DNA of 64,000 bases, from contig JAFRBK010000027.1 of the NCBI GenBank assembly GCA_017404985.1, positions 104,589 to 168,588 of the forward strand, read 5' to 3'. The position numbers and the translations under genes were made by a program. The notes below the pieces were generated by a model. It was given only the letters and a program-made list of their open reading frames with translations. It was not told the origin of the DNA and ran no database searches. The stretch is from Clostridia bacterium. GTDB taxonomy: Bacteria > Bacillota > Clostridia > Christensenellales > Aristaeellaceae. This document shows, piece after piece, positions 42,374 to 51,534 of this stretch (position 1 is its first letter; each line of letters opens with the position of its first letter).

Positions 42374-43612
42374 TTACTGTTTGATCTGCTCCGCATAGTA
42401 GGTCATGGTGTTGTCCAGAACCTGCTGAGGCGTCAGGTCACCCATGAACATCATCTGGATGTTGGCCTGCAGTTCCTTTTCGAAGGAAGCTTTGCCTTCG
42501 AACTCGCTGACCACGTAGATATCGCTCAGGTGAGCGGAGGTCAGGGCGGTGTAGGCTTCATTCTGGGTATAGGTGGCGTCCTTCGTGAAGGGCGGCAGAT
42601 AGAACACTTCGGAATGGAAGCGGTCCATGACGGCGCCGGAGGTGATCAGCAGCAGGGCCTTCACCGCCAGGTCCTCATTGCCGCGTTCCTTGGCCTTGGA
42701 AGCCACGGCGAAGGAGTCGGTCGCGGTGCGGGCACCGTAGCCGGCCGGGCCCTTCAGGGAGAAGAAGTATTCCCAGTTGACGCCGTTCTTGGTGAAGGAG
42801 TTTCCCTTGTTCAGGTCCGCCACGACGAAGGCCAGCTCGTTATTGGCGAACTTGTCAATGGACTCGCCTTCGGAGACGATGGTTTCATCGAAGATGCCTT
42901 CATCGGCGAACTTCTTCAGGAACTCCAGGGTCTTGAGGCCCGCTTCGTTGTTGATGGTGATTTCGCCCTTTTCATCCAGCATGACGCCGCCGGCCTGGAA
43001 ATAATAGGGCCAGAAGGCCAGCATCAGCGCGCTGGTGCCGGTGGTGGCGCCCCAGTTCTGGAGGAAGCCCTGCTTGCCGGTCTTTTCCTTAATGGTTTTG
43101 CAGGCTTCGAGGAAAGCATCCCAGTCTTCCGGGAAGGATTCGATTCCCGCTTCCGCCAGGATGTCCTTGTTATAGAAGCCCATGGCCACGCCGTCGTCCA
43201 TGGGGACGATCACATGCTCGCCGTCCGCATTCACCGGGCCGGTGGACCAGAGCAGGTAGTTATCCTTCTGCTCATCGGTCAGGAAGCTGTCCAGCCCCAG
43301 GAGCAGGTTGGCCTTGACCAGGTCATAGTTATCCGTGACATAGACCACATCGGGGCCGTCGTTATTCAGCAGGCCGGTGTAGATGGTGGTGTTGTAATCG
43401 CTCCAGGAGAGGATTTCCACCTTGACTTCGCAGTTGTTTTCCGCCTCGAAGGGATCAAAGACGCCGTCCCAGAAATCCTGGTCGGAAATGCCGTCGCCGA
43501 ACTGGTACTGGGGGATCCAGACCGTCAGGGTCTTTTTATCCTCCGCGGCGGCCAGGCTGACGCAGCCCAGCAGCAGGGCACAGGTGAGAAGAAGGGCAAG
43601 GAAACGCTTCAT
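42374..43612 (-). CDS. Extracellular solute-binding protein, family 1 (CUT1)
   Basis: The 412-residue protein captures a sugar outside the cell and hands it to the two permeases. It has a signal peptide with a possible lipobox (LLLGCVSLAAA, Cys about residue 17), then the family 1 fold: KKTLTVWIPQYQFGDG, NNDGPDVVYVTDN and VPMDDGVAMGFYNKDIL. ATG 43612 has AAAGGAG upstream and a strong promoter lies further up; a longer frame to 43696 runs through that promoter. Aromatic and acidic residues dominate the mature part. The muropeptide or amino-sugar ligand is inferred from the operon only. Confidence 0.9.
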   Translation of the reverse strand: MKRFLALLLTCALLLGCVSLAAAEDKKTLTVWIPQYQFGDGISDQDFWDGVFDPFEAENNCEVKVEILSWSDYNTTIYTGLLNNDGPDVVYVTDNYDLVKANLLLGLDSFLTDEQKDNYLLWSTGPVNADGEHVIVPMDDGVAMGFYNKDILAEAGIESFPEDWDAFLEACKTIKEKTGKQGFLQNWGATTGTSALMLAFWPYYFQAGGVMLDEKGEITINNEAGLKTLEFLKKFADEGIFDETIVSEGESIDKFANNELAFVVADLNKGNSFTKNGVNWEYFFSLKGPAGYGARTATDSFAVASKAKERGNEDLAVKALLLITSGAVMDRFHSEVFYLPPFTKDATYTQNEAYTALTSAHLSDIYVVSEFEGKASFEKELQANIQMMFMGDLTPQQVLDNTMTYYAEQIKQ

Positions 43613-43634
43613 GACAGGGTTCTCCTTTCGTTTT

Positions 43635-43650
43635 TGATGCCTCAGCATCA
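43635..43650. promoter_or_regulatory. Candidate operator in the transporter leader
   Basis: TGATGC-CTCA-GCATCA is a perfect palindrome 18 bases downstream of the -10 box, with another TGATGC at 43660-43665 next to that box. The position suits a repressor such as a LacI or RpiR-type regulator; none is encoded nearby. Confidence 0.5.
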
Positions 43651-43667
43651 TTTTGTTTGTTGATGCG

Positions 43668-43696
43668 ATTATAGCATTCAGCGGGCTTTCCGTCAA
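43668..43696 (-). promoter_or_regulatory. Promoter of the sugar transporter-anmK operon
   Basis: On the minus strand TTGACG (43696-43691) and TATAAT (43673-43668) are 17 bases apart. It lies 56 bases before the solute-binding protein start and separates this operon from the serine hydrolase gene. Confidence 0.85.
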
Positions 43697-43783
43697 ACAG
43701 GAATTACGCCGGAGAACGGTAAAAAATCGGCGAAAGTTACACGGGCGGATGTTTTGGGACTAAAGGCCTGATATACGGGAAAT

Positions 43784-44857
43784 TTATGAATGGGAGCGGC
43801 CGGAAGAAAGGCCGGAGGCCAGCGCGAAGGCGGCTTCGTGGAGGACGCGGCGGAATTCCCAGGTTTCGTTTTCATTGGGTTCCGGGTAAAAGAGCCGGTT
43901 CGTGAAGGAGACGACGCCGAGATCCGCGCGGCGGGAGAAATAGATGCCCGTGCCGGTGAAGCCGGTGTGACCGCAGCCGTGGGGATAGCTGATGCCGGTC
44001 TGCAGCCCCAGGCCCCGGCCGGGGGCATCCGGCTGCTCCCGCTGGGCCTCCAGAAGCAGCGGGTCCGAAGCATTCATATAGAAGCGGCAGAGCTTTTCAT
44101 AGGCTTCCGCCTCGGCGAAGATGCCCGCGTGGCCGGCCACGCCGCCGAAGAAATACCAGCTGTTGCCGTCGTTCACCTCTCCCCGCACGGGCGCGGAGGC
44201 CGGGCGGAAACCGCCGAAGGGGATGCCCCGCTCCCGGCACATTTCCTCCTCAATGGGATTGCCGTAGCTGGAGGGGATGACCGGCCAGGAGGGATCCGGG
44301 CAATAGGCCATTCTTCCCAGATGCAGCGGCAACACCAGGTCTTCCTGCAGGCAGCGGGCCAGCGGCTTACGGCGGATTTCCTCCAGGGCCTTGCCCAGCA
44401 GCATGAAATTCAGGTCCGAATAGACCACGCCTTTTGTCGGCTCCGTATGGGCCAGGGCTGTTTTCAGGGCGGCGAAAAAGTCCCGGGTATCGCAGTTGTA
44501 CATCGGATACCAGGCCGGGAGGGTGGACGTATGGGTCAGAAGCTGACGGATGCGGATATCCTTCATCCGGGCCAGGAGGGCGGGGTCCTGCCGGAGAGGC
44601 GGGAGAACGTCCGTGATGCTGCTTTCCAGCGAAAGCTCTCCCCGGCGGACGGCCAGCAGGATCTGGGTGGCCGTGGCAATTTTGGTCAGGCTGGCGACAT
44701 CGAAGACGCTGTCCTCCTTCGCATCGCCGATGCAGGCGGCGGCCAGCGTCTCTCTGCTGCTGAAGACCCGGACGCAGGCGGAGGGGAAATAACCCGCGTC
44801 CCGGTAACGGCGCAGCAGGTCCTCCAGTTCAAATTGCAGGCGGGGATTGATATTCAT
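43784..44857 (-). CDS. Beta-lactamase-family serine hydrolase, possibly AmiE-like muropeptide amidase
   Basis: The 357-residue protein has the serine beta-lactamase/PBP fold with SLTK (S56-K59), YSDLN as the YxN motif near residue 147, and GHTGFTG as the KTG-like motif near 290. It has no signal peptide and is likely cytosolic. In Bacillus subtilis a protein of this family (AmiE, formerly YbbE) removes peptides from MurNAc in a recycling cluster with murQ and nagZ. Here it lies directly upstream of a sugar importer and anmK on the same strand, so a similar role is likely but not shown by sequence alone. GGAGGAAGAG precedes the start. Confidence 0.85.
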   Translation of the reverse strand: MNINPRLQFELEDLLRRYRDAGYFPSACVRVFSSRETLAAACIGDAKEDSVFDVASLTKIATATQILLAVRRGELSLESSITDVLPPLRQDPALLARMKDIRIRQLLTHTSTLPAWYPMYNCDTRDFFAALKTALAHTEPTKGVVYSDLNFMLLGKALEEIRRKPLARCLQEDLVLPLHLGRMAYCPDPSWPVIPSSYGNPIEEEMCRERGIPFGGFRPASAPVRGEVNDGNSWYFFGGVAGHAGIFAEAEAYEKLCRFYMNASDPLLLEAQREQPDAPGRGLGLQTGISYPHGCGHTGFTGTGIYFSRRADLGVVSFTNRLFYPEPNENETWEFRRVLHEAAFALASGLSSGRSHS

Positions 44858-44981
44858 GGGCTTTTCTCTTCCTCCATGCCCCTTTTTCCGCAGGCGGCGG
44901 GGGCGGTTTCTCTGGATTGGGATGATATGGAATTATACCAGATCGGCAGGCGGAATCCCAGAGGGAGCGGGCGGTTTTTTC

Positions 44982-45011
44982 TTGACGGCGGCGGCTCAAA
45001 TTTGATATGCT
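44982..45011 (+). promoter_or_regulatory. Candidate promoter of the etf-lactate dehydrogenase operon
   Basis: TTGACG (44982-44987) and TATGCT (45006-45011) are 18 bases apart, about 45 bases before the etfB start. Confidence 0.6.
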
Positions 45012-45055
45012 TCAGAAAAGACAAAACCGGTTCACAGGAAGAAAGAGGGATATCC

Positions 45056-45835
45056 ATGGATATTTTTGTATGCATCAAGCAGGTGCCGGCGACCACGCAG
45101 GTCCAGGTGGACGAAAAGACGGGGGTGCTCAAGCGCAGCGGCGTGGCATCGAAGATGAACCCATACGACCTGTATGCGCTGGAGACGGCGCTGAGGCTGC
45201 GGGAGAAGCACGGCGGAACCGTGACGGTCGGTACCATGGGGCCACCCCAGGCGCAGGACATCATCCGGGAAGCCTACATGATGGGCGCGGACAGGGGATA
45301 TGTGTTTTCGGACCGGCGGCTGGGCGGCGCGGACGTGCTGGCCACCAGCTACACCCTGTCCCAGGCGATCCGGAGCACCGGGAACTACGACCTGATCCTG
45401 TGCGGGAAGCAGACGACGGACGGGGACACCGCGCAGGTGGGCCCGGCGATCGCGGAGCACATGGGCATTCCGCACGCGGCGTGGGTGAGCCGGCTGGATG
45501 TGAACGGGGACGGGGTGGACGCCTGCCAGCAGCTGCAGGACGTGGTTGAAACCGTACATATGCCGTTTCCCTGCCTGGTGACCGTGGAGCAGGACATCTG
45601 CATGCCGCGGCTGCCGTCCCTGAAAAGGGCCCGGGAAACGGCGGACCGGCCGATCCAGTTCCTTTCCCTGGACGACTTTCCGGACACGGACGAGAACCAC
45701 TACGGGCTGAGCGGGAGCCCGACCCAGGTGGAACGGATCTTTCCGCCGGAACACGACGCCCTCCATGAGGAATGGTCGGGGGAAGACAGCACGGGACGGC
45801 TGCACGAGCGGCTGAAGGCATGGAAGTTTATCTGA
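45056..45835 (+). CDS. etfB: Electron transfer flavoprotein subunit beta
   Basis: The 259-residue protein starts MDIFVCIKQVPATTQVQVD, typical of EtfB, and has KMNPYDLYALE, AYMMGADRGYVFSD and LILCGKQTTDGDTAQVGP, the conserved FAD/AMP-site segments. Bifurcating EtfB proteins bind a second FAD here instead of AMP; the DGDTAQVGP motif is compatible with that. It is the first gene of an operon with etfA (16 bases further) and an FAD-linked dehydrogenase. A longer upstream frame without a ribosome site was rejected; AAGAGGGA precedes ATG 45056. Confidence 0.93.
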   Translation: MDIFVCIKQVPATTQVQVDEKTGVLKRSGVASKMNPYDLYALETALRLREKHGGTVTVGTMGPPQAQDIIREAYMMGADRGYVFSDRRLGGADVLATSYTLSQAIRSTGNYDLILCGKQTTDGDTAQVGPAIAEHMGIPHAAWVSRLDVNGDGVDACQQLQDVVETVHMPFPCLVTVEQDICMPRLPSLKRARETADRPIQFLSLDDFPDTDENHYGLSGSPTQVERIFPPEHDALHEEWSGEDSTGRLHERLKAWKFI

Positions 45836-45851
45836 GAAGGAGGGGAGAAAC

Positions 45852-47048
45852 ATGGCGAAAATAGCGCTGCTGGAGAAAAAATGCACCGGCTGCGGGCATT
45901 GCCGGACTGTTTGCCCCTTCGGCGCGATTGATTTCAGGGACGGGAAACCGGAGCTGAACGCTGCCTGCAAGGTATGCGGGCTGTGCGTCAAAAACTGCCC
46001 GGAGCAGGCGCTGATCCGCCTGGAGACCCGGGCGGCCTCCGTGGACAAGAGCCAATGGAAGGGGATTCTGGTGTTTGCCGAAGCTGGCAGAGGACGCCTG
46101 CATCCGGTGGTGCTGGAGCTGATCGGCAAGGCGCAGGAGCTGGCCGCAGTCTGCGGCGATCCGGTATACGCGGTGCTGGTCGGGGACGGCGTGGAAGCGT
46201 GCGCGGAGGAACTGCGGCACTGGGGCGTGGACAAAATCATGGCCTATGACGACCCGGCGCTGGGATGGTTCCGGGCGGATGCGTACGCGGCCTGCGCGGA
46301 GGACTGCATCCGGACCCTTCGCCCGAGCGTGGTGCTGGTGGGGGCCACGAGCCTGGGACGGTCTCTGGCGCCCCGGCTTTCCACCCGGTTCCATACCGGG
46401 CTGACGGCGGACTGCACGCGGCTGGAGCGGCGGGAGAACAGCGACCTGGTCCAGATCCGGCCGGCCTTCGGCGGAAACATCATGGCCCAGATCATCACCA
46501 CCAACACCCGGCCCCAGTTTGCCACCGTGCGATACAAGGTGATGAACCCGCCGGAGCGGCGGGAAGAGGCCTCCGGCGAAATCATCCGGCGGCCGATTCC
46601 AAAGGGCGTGGCGGAATCGCCGGTGACCTGCGTCAGCGTGACCCCGGTGCCGCCGGCCAGGAGCATCTCCGACGCGGAGATCCTGGTGGTGGGCGGCCGC
46701 GGCCTGAAGCGGGAAAGCGACCTGGACCTGGTGCGGGACCTGGCCGCCGCCCTGGGCGGGGACTGGGCCACCACCCGGCCGCTGGTGGAGAAGGGCTGGA
46801 CCACCAACGACCGGCAGATCGGCCTTTCCGGCAGAACGGTGCGGCCGCGGCTGATCATCACCTGCGGCGTCAGCGGGGCAATCCAGTTTACATCCTGCAT
46901 GAACGCCAGCGAGCATATTGTGGCCATCAACACGGACCCGAAGGCGCCGATCAACCAGGTGGCGCACATCGCGATTACCGGCGACCTGTATGAGATTCTT
47001 CCGGCGCTGACCCGCCGGATCAGGGAGGAAAAACATGCGTCCCTATAA
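45852..47048 (+). CDS. etfA: Electron transfer flavoprotein subunit alpha with N-terminal ferredoxin domain
   Basis: The 398-residue subunit begins with a 2x[4Fe-4S]-type ferredoxin region: CTGCGHCRTVCP (C11-C21) and CKVCGLCVKNCP (C39-C49). EtfA alpha domains follow, with the C-terminal FAD domain at about 270-390 (LVVGGRGLKRESDLDLV, YITC-like LIITCGVSGAIQF and ININTDPKAPI-like VAINTDPKAPI). The ferredoxin extension occurs in LctC of the lactate dehydrogenase/Etf complex of Acetobacterium woodii, which drives lactate oxidation with NAD by using reduced ferredoxin. Its 3' end overlaps the dehydrogenase gene by 14 bases, consistent with a stoichiometric complex. Confidence 0.93.
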   Translation: MAKIALLEKKCTGCGHCRTVCPFGAIDFRDGKPELNAACKVCGLCVKNCPEQALIRLETRAASVDKSQWKGILVFAEAGRGRLHPVVLELIGKAQELAAVCGDPVYAVLVGDGVEACAEELRHWGVDKIMAYDDPALGWFRADAYAACAEDCIRTLRPSVVLVGATSLGRSLAPRLSTRFHTGLTADCTRLERRENSDLVQIRPAFGGNIMAQIITTNTRPQFATVRYKVMNPPERREEASGEIIRRPIPKGVAESPVTCVSVTPVPPARSISDAEILVVGGRGLKRESDLDLVRDLAAALGGDWATTRPLVEKGWTTNDRQIGLSGRTVRPRLIITCGVSGAIQFTSCMNASEHIVAINTDPKAPINQVAHIAITGDLYEILPALTRRIREEKHASL

Positions 47049-48441
47049 TCAAGTGACGGAAGCGGACCTTCGCTTCTTCCGGGAAACCATGCCCGGGCGG
47101 GTTTTCAGCGGGGAGGAGATTTCCTCCGACTACGACCATGACGAAATGACGGAATACGGCCATTTTCCGCCGGAAGCGGTGCTGCAGGCGCTGACGACGG
47201 AGGAAGTGAGCCGGGTGCTGGCATACTGCAACGAGCGCCGCATTCCGGTGACGCCCCGGGGCGCGGGGACCGGCCTGTGCGGCGGATGCGTTCCGATTCA
47301 GGGCGGGATCGTGCTCAGCACCGAGAAAATGAAACAGGTGAAGGAAGTCGACACCCGGAACATGACGGCCACCGTGGAGCCCGGGGTGCTGCTGCTGGAG
47401 TTTCCCCAGGCGCTGGAGGGAACGGGCCTGTTTTATCCGCCGGATCCCGGGGAGAAGACGGCGACCATGGGCGGGAACGCGATGACCAACGCGGGCGGCA
47501 TGCGGGCGGTCCGCTACGGCGTGACCCGGGACTACATTCTCGGCATGGAGATCGTGCTCGCGAGCGGCGAGGTGCTGCGCCTGGGCGGGAAGAATGTCAA
47601 GACCTCCAGCGGATACAGCCTGATCAACCTGATGATCGGCAGCGAGGGAACGCTGGGATTCCTGACGGAGCTGACGGTGAAGCTGGTGCCGGAACCGAAG
47701 GTGAACCTGTCGGTGCTGCTGCCTTTCGACGACCTGGACAGCTGCATCGGGGCCGTGCCGCAGATCCTGAACTGCGGATGCGACCCGACCGCGGTGGAGT
47801 TCATGGAGCGGGAGGTCATTTCCTGCGCGGAAACCTATCTGGGAAAGCAGTTTCCCGATACCTCGGCCAGCGCGTATCTACTGGTGCGGCTGGACGGGGC
47901 CAGCAGGGAAACGCTGCAGCCGGCGCTGGACCGGTTGACCGACACGGCGCTGGCCCTGGGGGCCGGGGACGTGCTGCTGGCGGATACGGACGAGCGGAAG
48001 GAGAGCATCTGGAACGCGCGGGGCGCCTTCCTGGAGGCGATCAAGGGCAGCACGCCCACCATGGACGAATGCGACGTGGTTGTGCCGCGGGACCGGATTC
48101 CGGAATACCTGCGGCAGGTGCTGGCCATCAGCTGGGAGGAACGGGTGCGGATCCGTTCCTTCGGCCATGCCGGGGACGGGAACCTGCACGTGTATGTGTG
48201 CCGGGACGAACTGGCAGAGGATGAATGGAAAAAACGGGTGGCGCAGGTAATGGACCGGCTGTACGCCGAGGCGGGAAAGCTGCAGGGCGGGATCAGCGGG
48301 GAGCACGGCATCGGGCACGCGAAGCGGGGATTCCTGCGGGAGAACCTCGGAGAGAAGCAGATCGAACTGATGCGCGGGATCAAGCAGGTGTTTGACCCGA
48401 ACGGCATCCTGAATCCCGGGAAAGTGTTTGAAGGAGACTGA
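47035..48441 (+). CDS. FAD-linked D-lactate/glycolate dehydrogenase (GlcD/LctD type)
   Basis: The 468-residue flavoenzyme has the FAD-binding PCMH domain (VTPRGAGTGLCGGCVP near residue 75, PPDPGEKTATMGGNAMTNAG near 143, IGSEGTLGFLTE near 203) and the C-terminal FAD-oxidase domain with FGHAGDGNLHVYV and GISGEHGIGHAKRGF, where the His residues sit at the active site. It oxidises a 2-hydroxy acid, most likely lactate, and passes electrons to EtfAB. The order etfB-etfA-dehydrogenase matches lctBCD of A. woodii. No lactate permease or racemase is next to it. Glycolate as substrate cannot be excluded. Confidence 0.9.
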   Translation: MRPYNQVTEADLRFFRETMPGRVFSGEEISSDYDHDEMTEYGHFPPEAVLQALTTEEVSRVLAYCNERRIPVTPRGAGTGLCGGCVPIQGGIVLSTEKMKQVKEVDTRNMTATVEPGVLLLEFPQALEGTGLFYPPDPGEKTATMGGNAMTNAGGMRAVRYGVTRDYILGMEIVLASGEVLRLGGKNVKTSSGYSLINLMIGSEGTLGFLTELTVKLVPEPKVNLSVLLPFDDLDSCIGAVPQILNCGCDPTAVEFMEREVISCAETYLGKQFPDTSASAYLLVRLDGASRETLQPALDRLTDTALALGAGDVLLADTDERKESIWNARGAFLEAIKGSTPTMDECDVVVPRDRIPEYLRQVLAISWEERVRIRSFGHAGDGNLHVYVCRDELAEDEWKKRVAQVMDRLYAEAGKLQGGISGEHGIGHAKRGFLRENLGEKQIELMRGIKQVFDPNGILNPGKVFEGD

Positions 48442-48460
48442 TGCGGGGAGGATGGGAAAA

Positions 48461-50269
48461 ATGGCCATGCAGCAAATTCCGCGGGCGGAGCATCCGCGGC
48501 CGGATTTTGAACGGGAGAACTGGATGAACCTGAACGGGACATGGCAGTTTGACTTTGATGATGCGGATGTCGGGCGGAGGGAAAAATGGTATCTTCCGGG
48601 CCGTTCCTTCGGACGGGAGATTCTGGTTCCCTTTGCCTATCAGACCCGGGCGAGCGGGATCGGGCCGACGGATGAGATCCATCCGGTGCTCTGGTACCGG
48701 CGGGTGATGGCGATCCCGGAGAGGATGAAGGGAAAACGCATTCTGCTTCACTTCGGCGCCGTCGATTTTGAGGCTGAGGTATATGTGAACGGCGAGTCAG
48801 CCGGAACGCACCGTGGCGGCTATACGCCTTTTACCCTGGATATTACACGGCTTTTGCGGGACGGGGAGAATGACCTGTGCCTGCGGGCGGAGGACCGGCC
48901 GGACTGCACGCAGCCCCGGGGAAAGCAATACTGGGAACGGGGGCTGATGGGGTGCTGGTATACGCCGGTGAGCGGCATCTGGCAGACCGTGTATCTGGAA
49001 GCGGCAGGGGAGACCGCGCTGCGCAGCATTCACATGACGCCGGATTACGACCGGCACCTGTGCACAGCGGAGATTGAACTGGACAGCGTCCTGACAGCCC
49101 CGGCGGAGCTGGAAGTGGCGCTGCGCTTTGACGGGAAGCCGGTCCGCAGCCTGCGGACGGAGATGGCGGGACGGCGGATTTCCGTGCCGGTGGACCTGAA
49201 TGCGCAGGGAAGCCTGGAACCGATGCATGTGTGGACGCCGGAACGGCCGGAGCTGTACAGCGTGGATGTGTTCCTGCGCCGGGACGGGGAAGAGCTGGAC
49301 CACGTGAAGACGTATTTCGGGATGCGCAAGGTGGAAGTGCGCGATGGGAAGGTGTATCTGAACAACTGTCCCCTGTACCAGCGGCTGGTGCTGGACCAGG
49401 GATACTGGCCGGACACCCTGCTGACGCCGCCCAGCGACGAGGCGCTGCAGGAGGATATCCGCATGACGCTGGCGCTGGGATATAACGGCGCGCGAAAACA
49501 CCAAAAGCTGGAGGATCCGCGGTACTATTACTGGGCGGACCGGATGGGTCTGCTGGTATGGGGCGAGATTCCGAGCCCGTATGAATTCTGCGGGCAGTCG
49601 GTCCGCAACCTTTTTGAAACCCTGAGCGGTTTTATCGACCGGGATTACAATCATCCGTGCATCATCACCTGGGTGCCGCTGAACGAGAGCTGGGGCGTGC
49701 GCCAGATCTACACGGACCGGAGGCAGCAGGCGCTGGCGAGGCTTTTGTACCAGACGGCGAAGGCGCTGGACGGAACCCGGATGGTTTCCGTGAACGACGG
49801 CTGGGAACAGGTGGAAACGGACATCTGCGCCCTGCACGACTATGCGGCGGAAGGCGCCGTGCTGGCGGAGCACTTCGCCAGCCGGGAGGAAGTGGAGCGC
49901 CATGCCTGCGACTGGCGGCCCTGCTATGCCGAAGGCGTGGCGCCCACGGGACGGGAAGCTTTCCTGGTGACGGAATACGGCGGAATTGCCTTCTCCAACA
50001 TCGGCCTGCAGGGGGATGCCGGCGGCATGGAAAGCTGGGGATATCACGACAAGGTGACCAGCGAGGAGGCTTTCTTTGAACGCTTCCGGAGCGTGACCGA
50101 CGCGATCCGCGGGATTCCTTACTGCCAGGGATACTGCTACACGCAGCTGACGGATGTGCTGCAGGAGGTGAACGGCCTGATGACGCCGGACCGGAAGCCT
50201 AAGATTGATGTGGAGCGCTTTGCGTCGATCAACCGGAACCCGGGCGCCAGGACCAACCAGGCGGACTAA
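48461..50269 (+). CDS. Glycoside hydrolase family 2 protein
   Basis: The 602-residue protein has the GH2 order: jelly-roll sugar-binding domain (about 10-175; NLNGTWQFDF, HFGAVDFEAEVYVNGE, GGYTPFTLDIT), Ig-like domain (about 180-285) and TIM barrel (about 290-595). The acid/base Glu is in LNESWG (E409) and the nucleophile Glu in VTEYGG (E505). No signal peptide is present. Likely a beta-galactosidase, glucuronidase or mannosidase-type activity; specificity is not evident. The start at 48461 is favoured over 48428 and 48452 because GGGGAGG lies 9 bases upstream. It follows the lactate genes by 19 bases, so some read-through is possible. Confidence 0.9.
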   Translation: MAMQQIPRAEHPRPDFERENWMNLNGTWQFDFDDADVGRREKWYLPGRSFGREILVPFAYQTRASGIGPTDEIHPVLWYRRVMAIPERMKGKRILLHFGAVDFEAEVYVNGESAGTHRGGYTPFTLDITRLLRDGENDLCLRAEDRPDCTQPRGKQYWERGLMGCWYTPVSGIWQTVYLEAAGETALRSIHMTPDYDRHLCTAEIELDSVLTAPAELEVALRFDGKPVRSLRTEMAGRRISVPVDLNAQGSLEPMHVWTPERPELYSVDVFLRRDGEELDHVKTYFGMRKVEVRDGKVYLNNCPLYQRLVLDQGYWPDTLLTPPSDEALQEDIRMTLALGYNGARKHQKLEDPRYYYWADRMGLLVWGEIPSPYEFCGQSVRNLFETLSGFIDRDYNHPCIITWVPLNESWGVRQIYTDRRQQALARLLYQTAKALDGTRMVSVNDGWEQVETDICALHDYAAEGAVLAEHFASREEVERHACDWRPCYAEGVAPTGREAFLVTEYGGIAFSNIGLQGDAGGMESWGYHDKVTSEEAFFERFRSVTDAIRGIPYCQGYCYTQLTDVLQEVNGLMTPDRKPKIDVERFASINRNPGARTNQAD

Positions 50270-50279
50270 TACACTATGG

Positions 50280-51458
50280 TTATTTCATGACAGCCCGGAT
50301 AATCTCCATCATACATTCATTTGAGTACTGGTCTCCGGCTACCGTGGGATGCAGTAGGATCAGATAGATATTTCCGTATTTCTTCGTGCTGCCGTACAGG
50401 TTATATCCCTTGTAGATATATGTCTCGCCGCCATGATAATATATGCTGCGGTACCGGCTGTCCTGAACCCAGCCGCAGCCATAGCCTTTGTCCATCCTGA
50501 ACATTTCGGCAAGGGATACTGCGTTGATCAGTTTTCCCCCAATGAGCGCCCTGTCAAAGGCCAGCATATCGGCCACGCAGGAATGGATATCCCCGACGCC
50601 CCTCTGGGGTTTGATCAGCTGCATATACAGCGTATCGACGATTTCATAGGGATCGTCATACGGAGCAGACGCGTTTTCGCGCGGAACAAACTCGGGGATG
50701 CTCGTAACATCCCCAGTTGCCATGCTGCTGGAATGATCCATGCCGCAGACAGCAAAAATGTTTTCCCGAATATACTCCCCGTAGCTTTTTTCCGTGATTT
50801 TCTCGATGATCATCGCCAGCAGGTTATATCCGGTATTGCTGTATAAAAATTTTGTTCCCGGTTTGAATTCGAGCGGGTCGGAGAACAGCATGGCCAGGAG
50901 CTCTTCATCGGTAAAGCCGTCGTAATAATACCTCCTGAATTCCTCAATATCCGGAAGCCCCTGCTCATCCAGAAATGTTTCCTCACGCACATAGTCTTTC
51001 CTCAGCCCTGACTGCATATGCAGAAGATGCCGGATCGTGATTTCTTTACCGTAATCAAACTCGGGGAAGAACCGATCCAGCGTATCGTCCAGGGAGAGCT
51101 TTCCCTGCTCGCAGAGCTGAAAAACGGCGGTGGCTGTGAAAGCCTTGGTCATGGATCCGATTTCGTAGGTTGTGTAAGCGTCTACCTTTTTTCCGCTTGT
51201 GTCGACGGAGTTGATTCCGCCAATGAATACGATCCTGTCATCCGTCGCCAGAATATAGGCCCCCTTGATCTCCGGGGACTTTGAGCATTCGTTTTTCATG
51301 ATCCCGACAAGCTCTGCCAGATCCTCATCGCAGGAAGCCCAGGTATTGTCTGTTTCATCGTAGATCAGTCCGTCGGTGACGGCTGGGCCGGCCGCATTTG
51401 AACAGGCGGCTGCCATGATCAGGAAAAACATTATCAGGGAGAAGATCCGCTTTTTCAT
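50280..51458 (-). CDS. Exported serine hydrolase of the beta-lactamase/PBP-like family
   Basis: The 392-residue protein has a hydrophobic signal (RIFSLIMFFLIMAAACS), with a Cys at 19 that could be lipid-modified. Family motifs are GSMTKAF (S102-K105), YSNTGYN and YYHGGE. It is similar to class C beta-lactamase-like esterases and D,D-peptidases; antibiotic hydrolysis cannot be claimed from sequence. ATG 51458 is preferred because AGGA lies 8 bases upstream; the longer frame to 51635 would run into the next gene. It is followed by a few bases only before the convergent GH2 end. Confidence 0.85.
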   Translation of the reverse strand: MKKRIFSLIMFFLIMAAACSNAAGPAVTDGLIYDETDNTWASCDEDLAELVGIMKNECSKSPEIKGAYILATDDRIVFIGGINSVDTSGKKVDAYTTYEIGSMTKAFTATAVFQLCEQGKLSLDDTLDRFFPEFDYGKEITIRHLLHMQSGLRKDYVREETFLDEQGLPDIEEFRRYYYDGFTDEELLAMLFSDPLEFKPGTKFLYSNTGYNLLAMIIEKITEKSYGEYIRENIFAVCGMDHSSSMATGDVTSIPEFVPRENASAPYDDPYEIVDTLYMQLIKPQRGVGDIHSCVADMLAFDRALIGGKLINAVSLAEMFRMDKGYGCGWVQDSRYRSIYYHGGETYIYKGYNLYGSTKKYGNIYLILLHPTVAGDQYSNECMMEIIRAVMK

Positions 51459-51534
51459 CGTCATGTTCCTATCAGCCACGCTTGTTTCCTCATCGGACGC
51501 ATATGAGCTGATTTTATCAAAATGTTTTTTGGGT

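Noticed and set aside
42362-43663. 433-codon plus-strand frame
   Set aside because: It is antisense to a recognisable solute-binding protein gene with its own promoter and signal peptide.
43790-45055. Long in-frame extension upstream of etfB
   Set aside because: It is antisense to the serine hydrolase gene and crosses the intergenic promoter; homology begins at MDIFVCIKQ.
45828-47036. 402-codon minus-strand frame
   Set aside because: It mirrors etfA; the ferredoxin and FAD motifs are on the plus strand.
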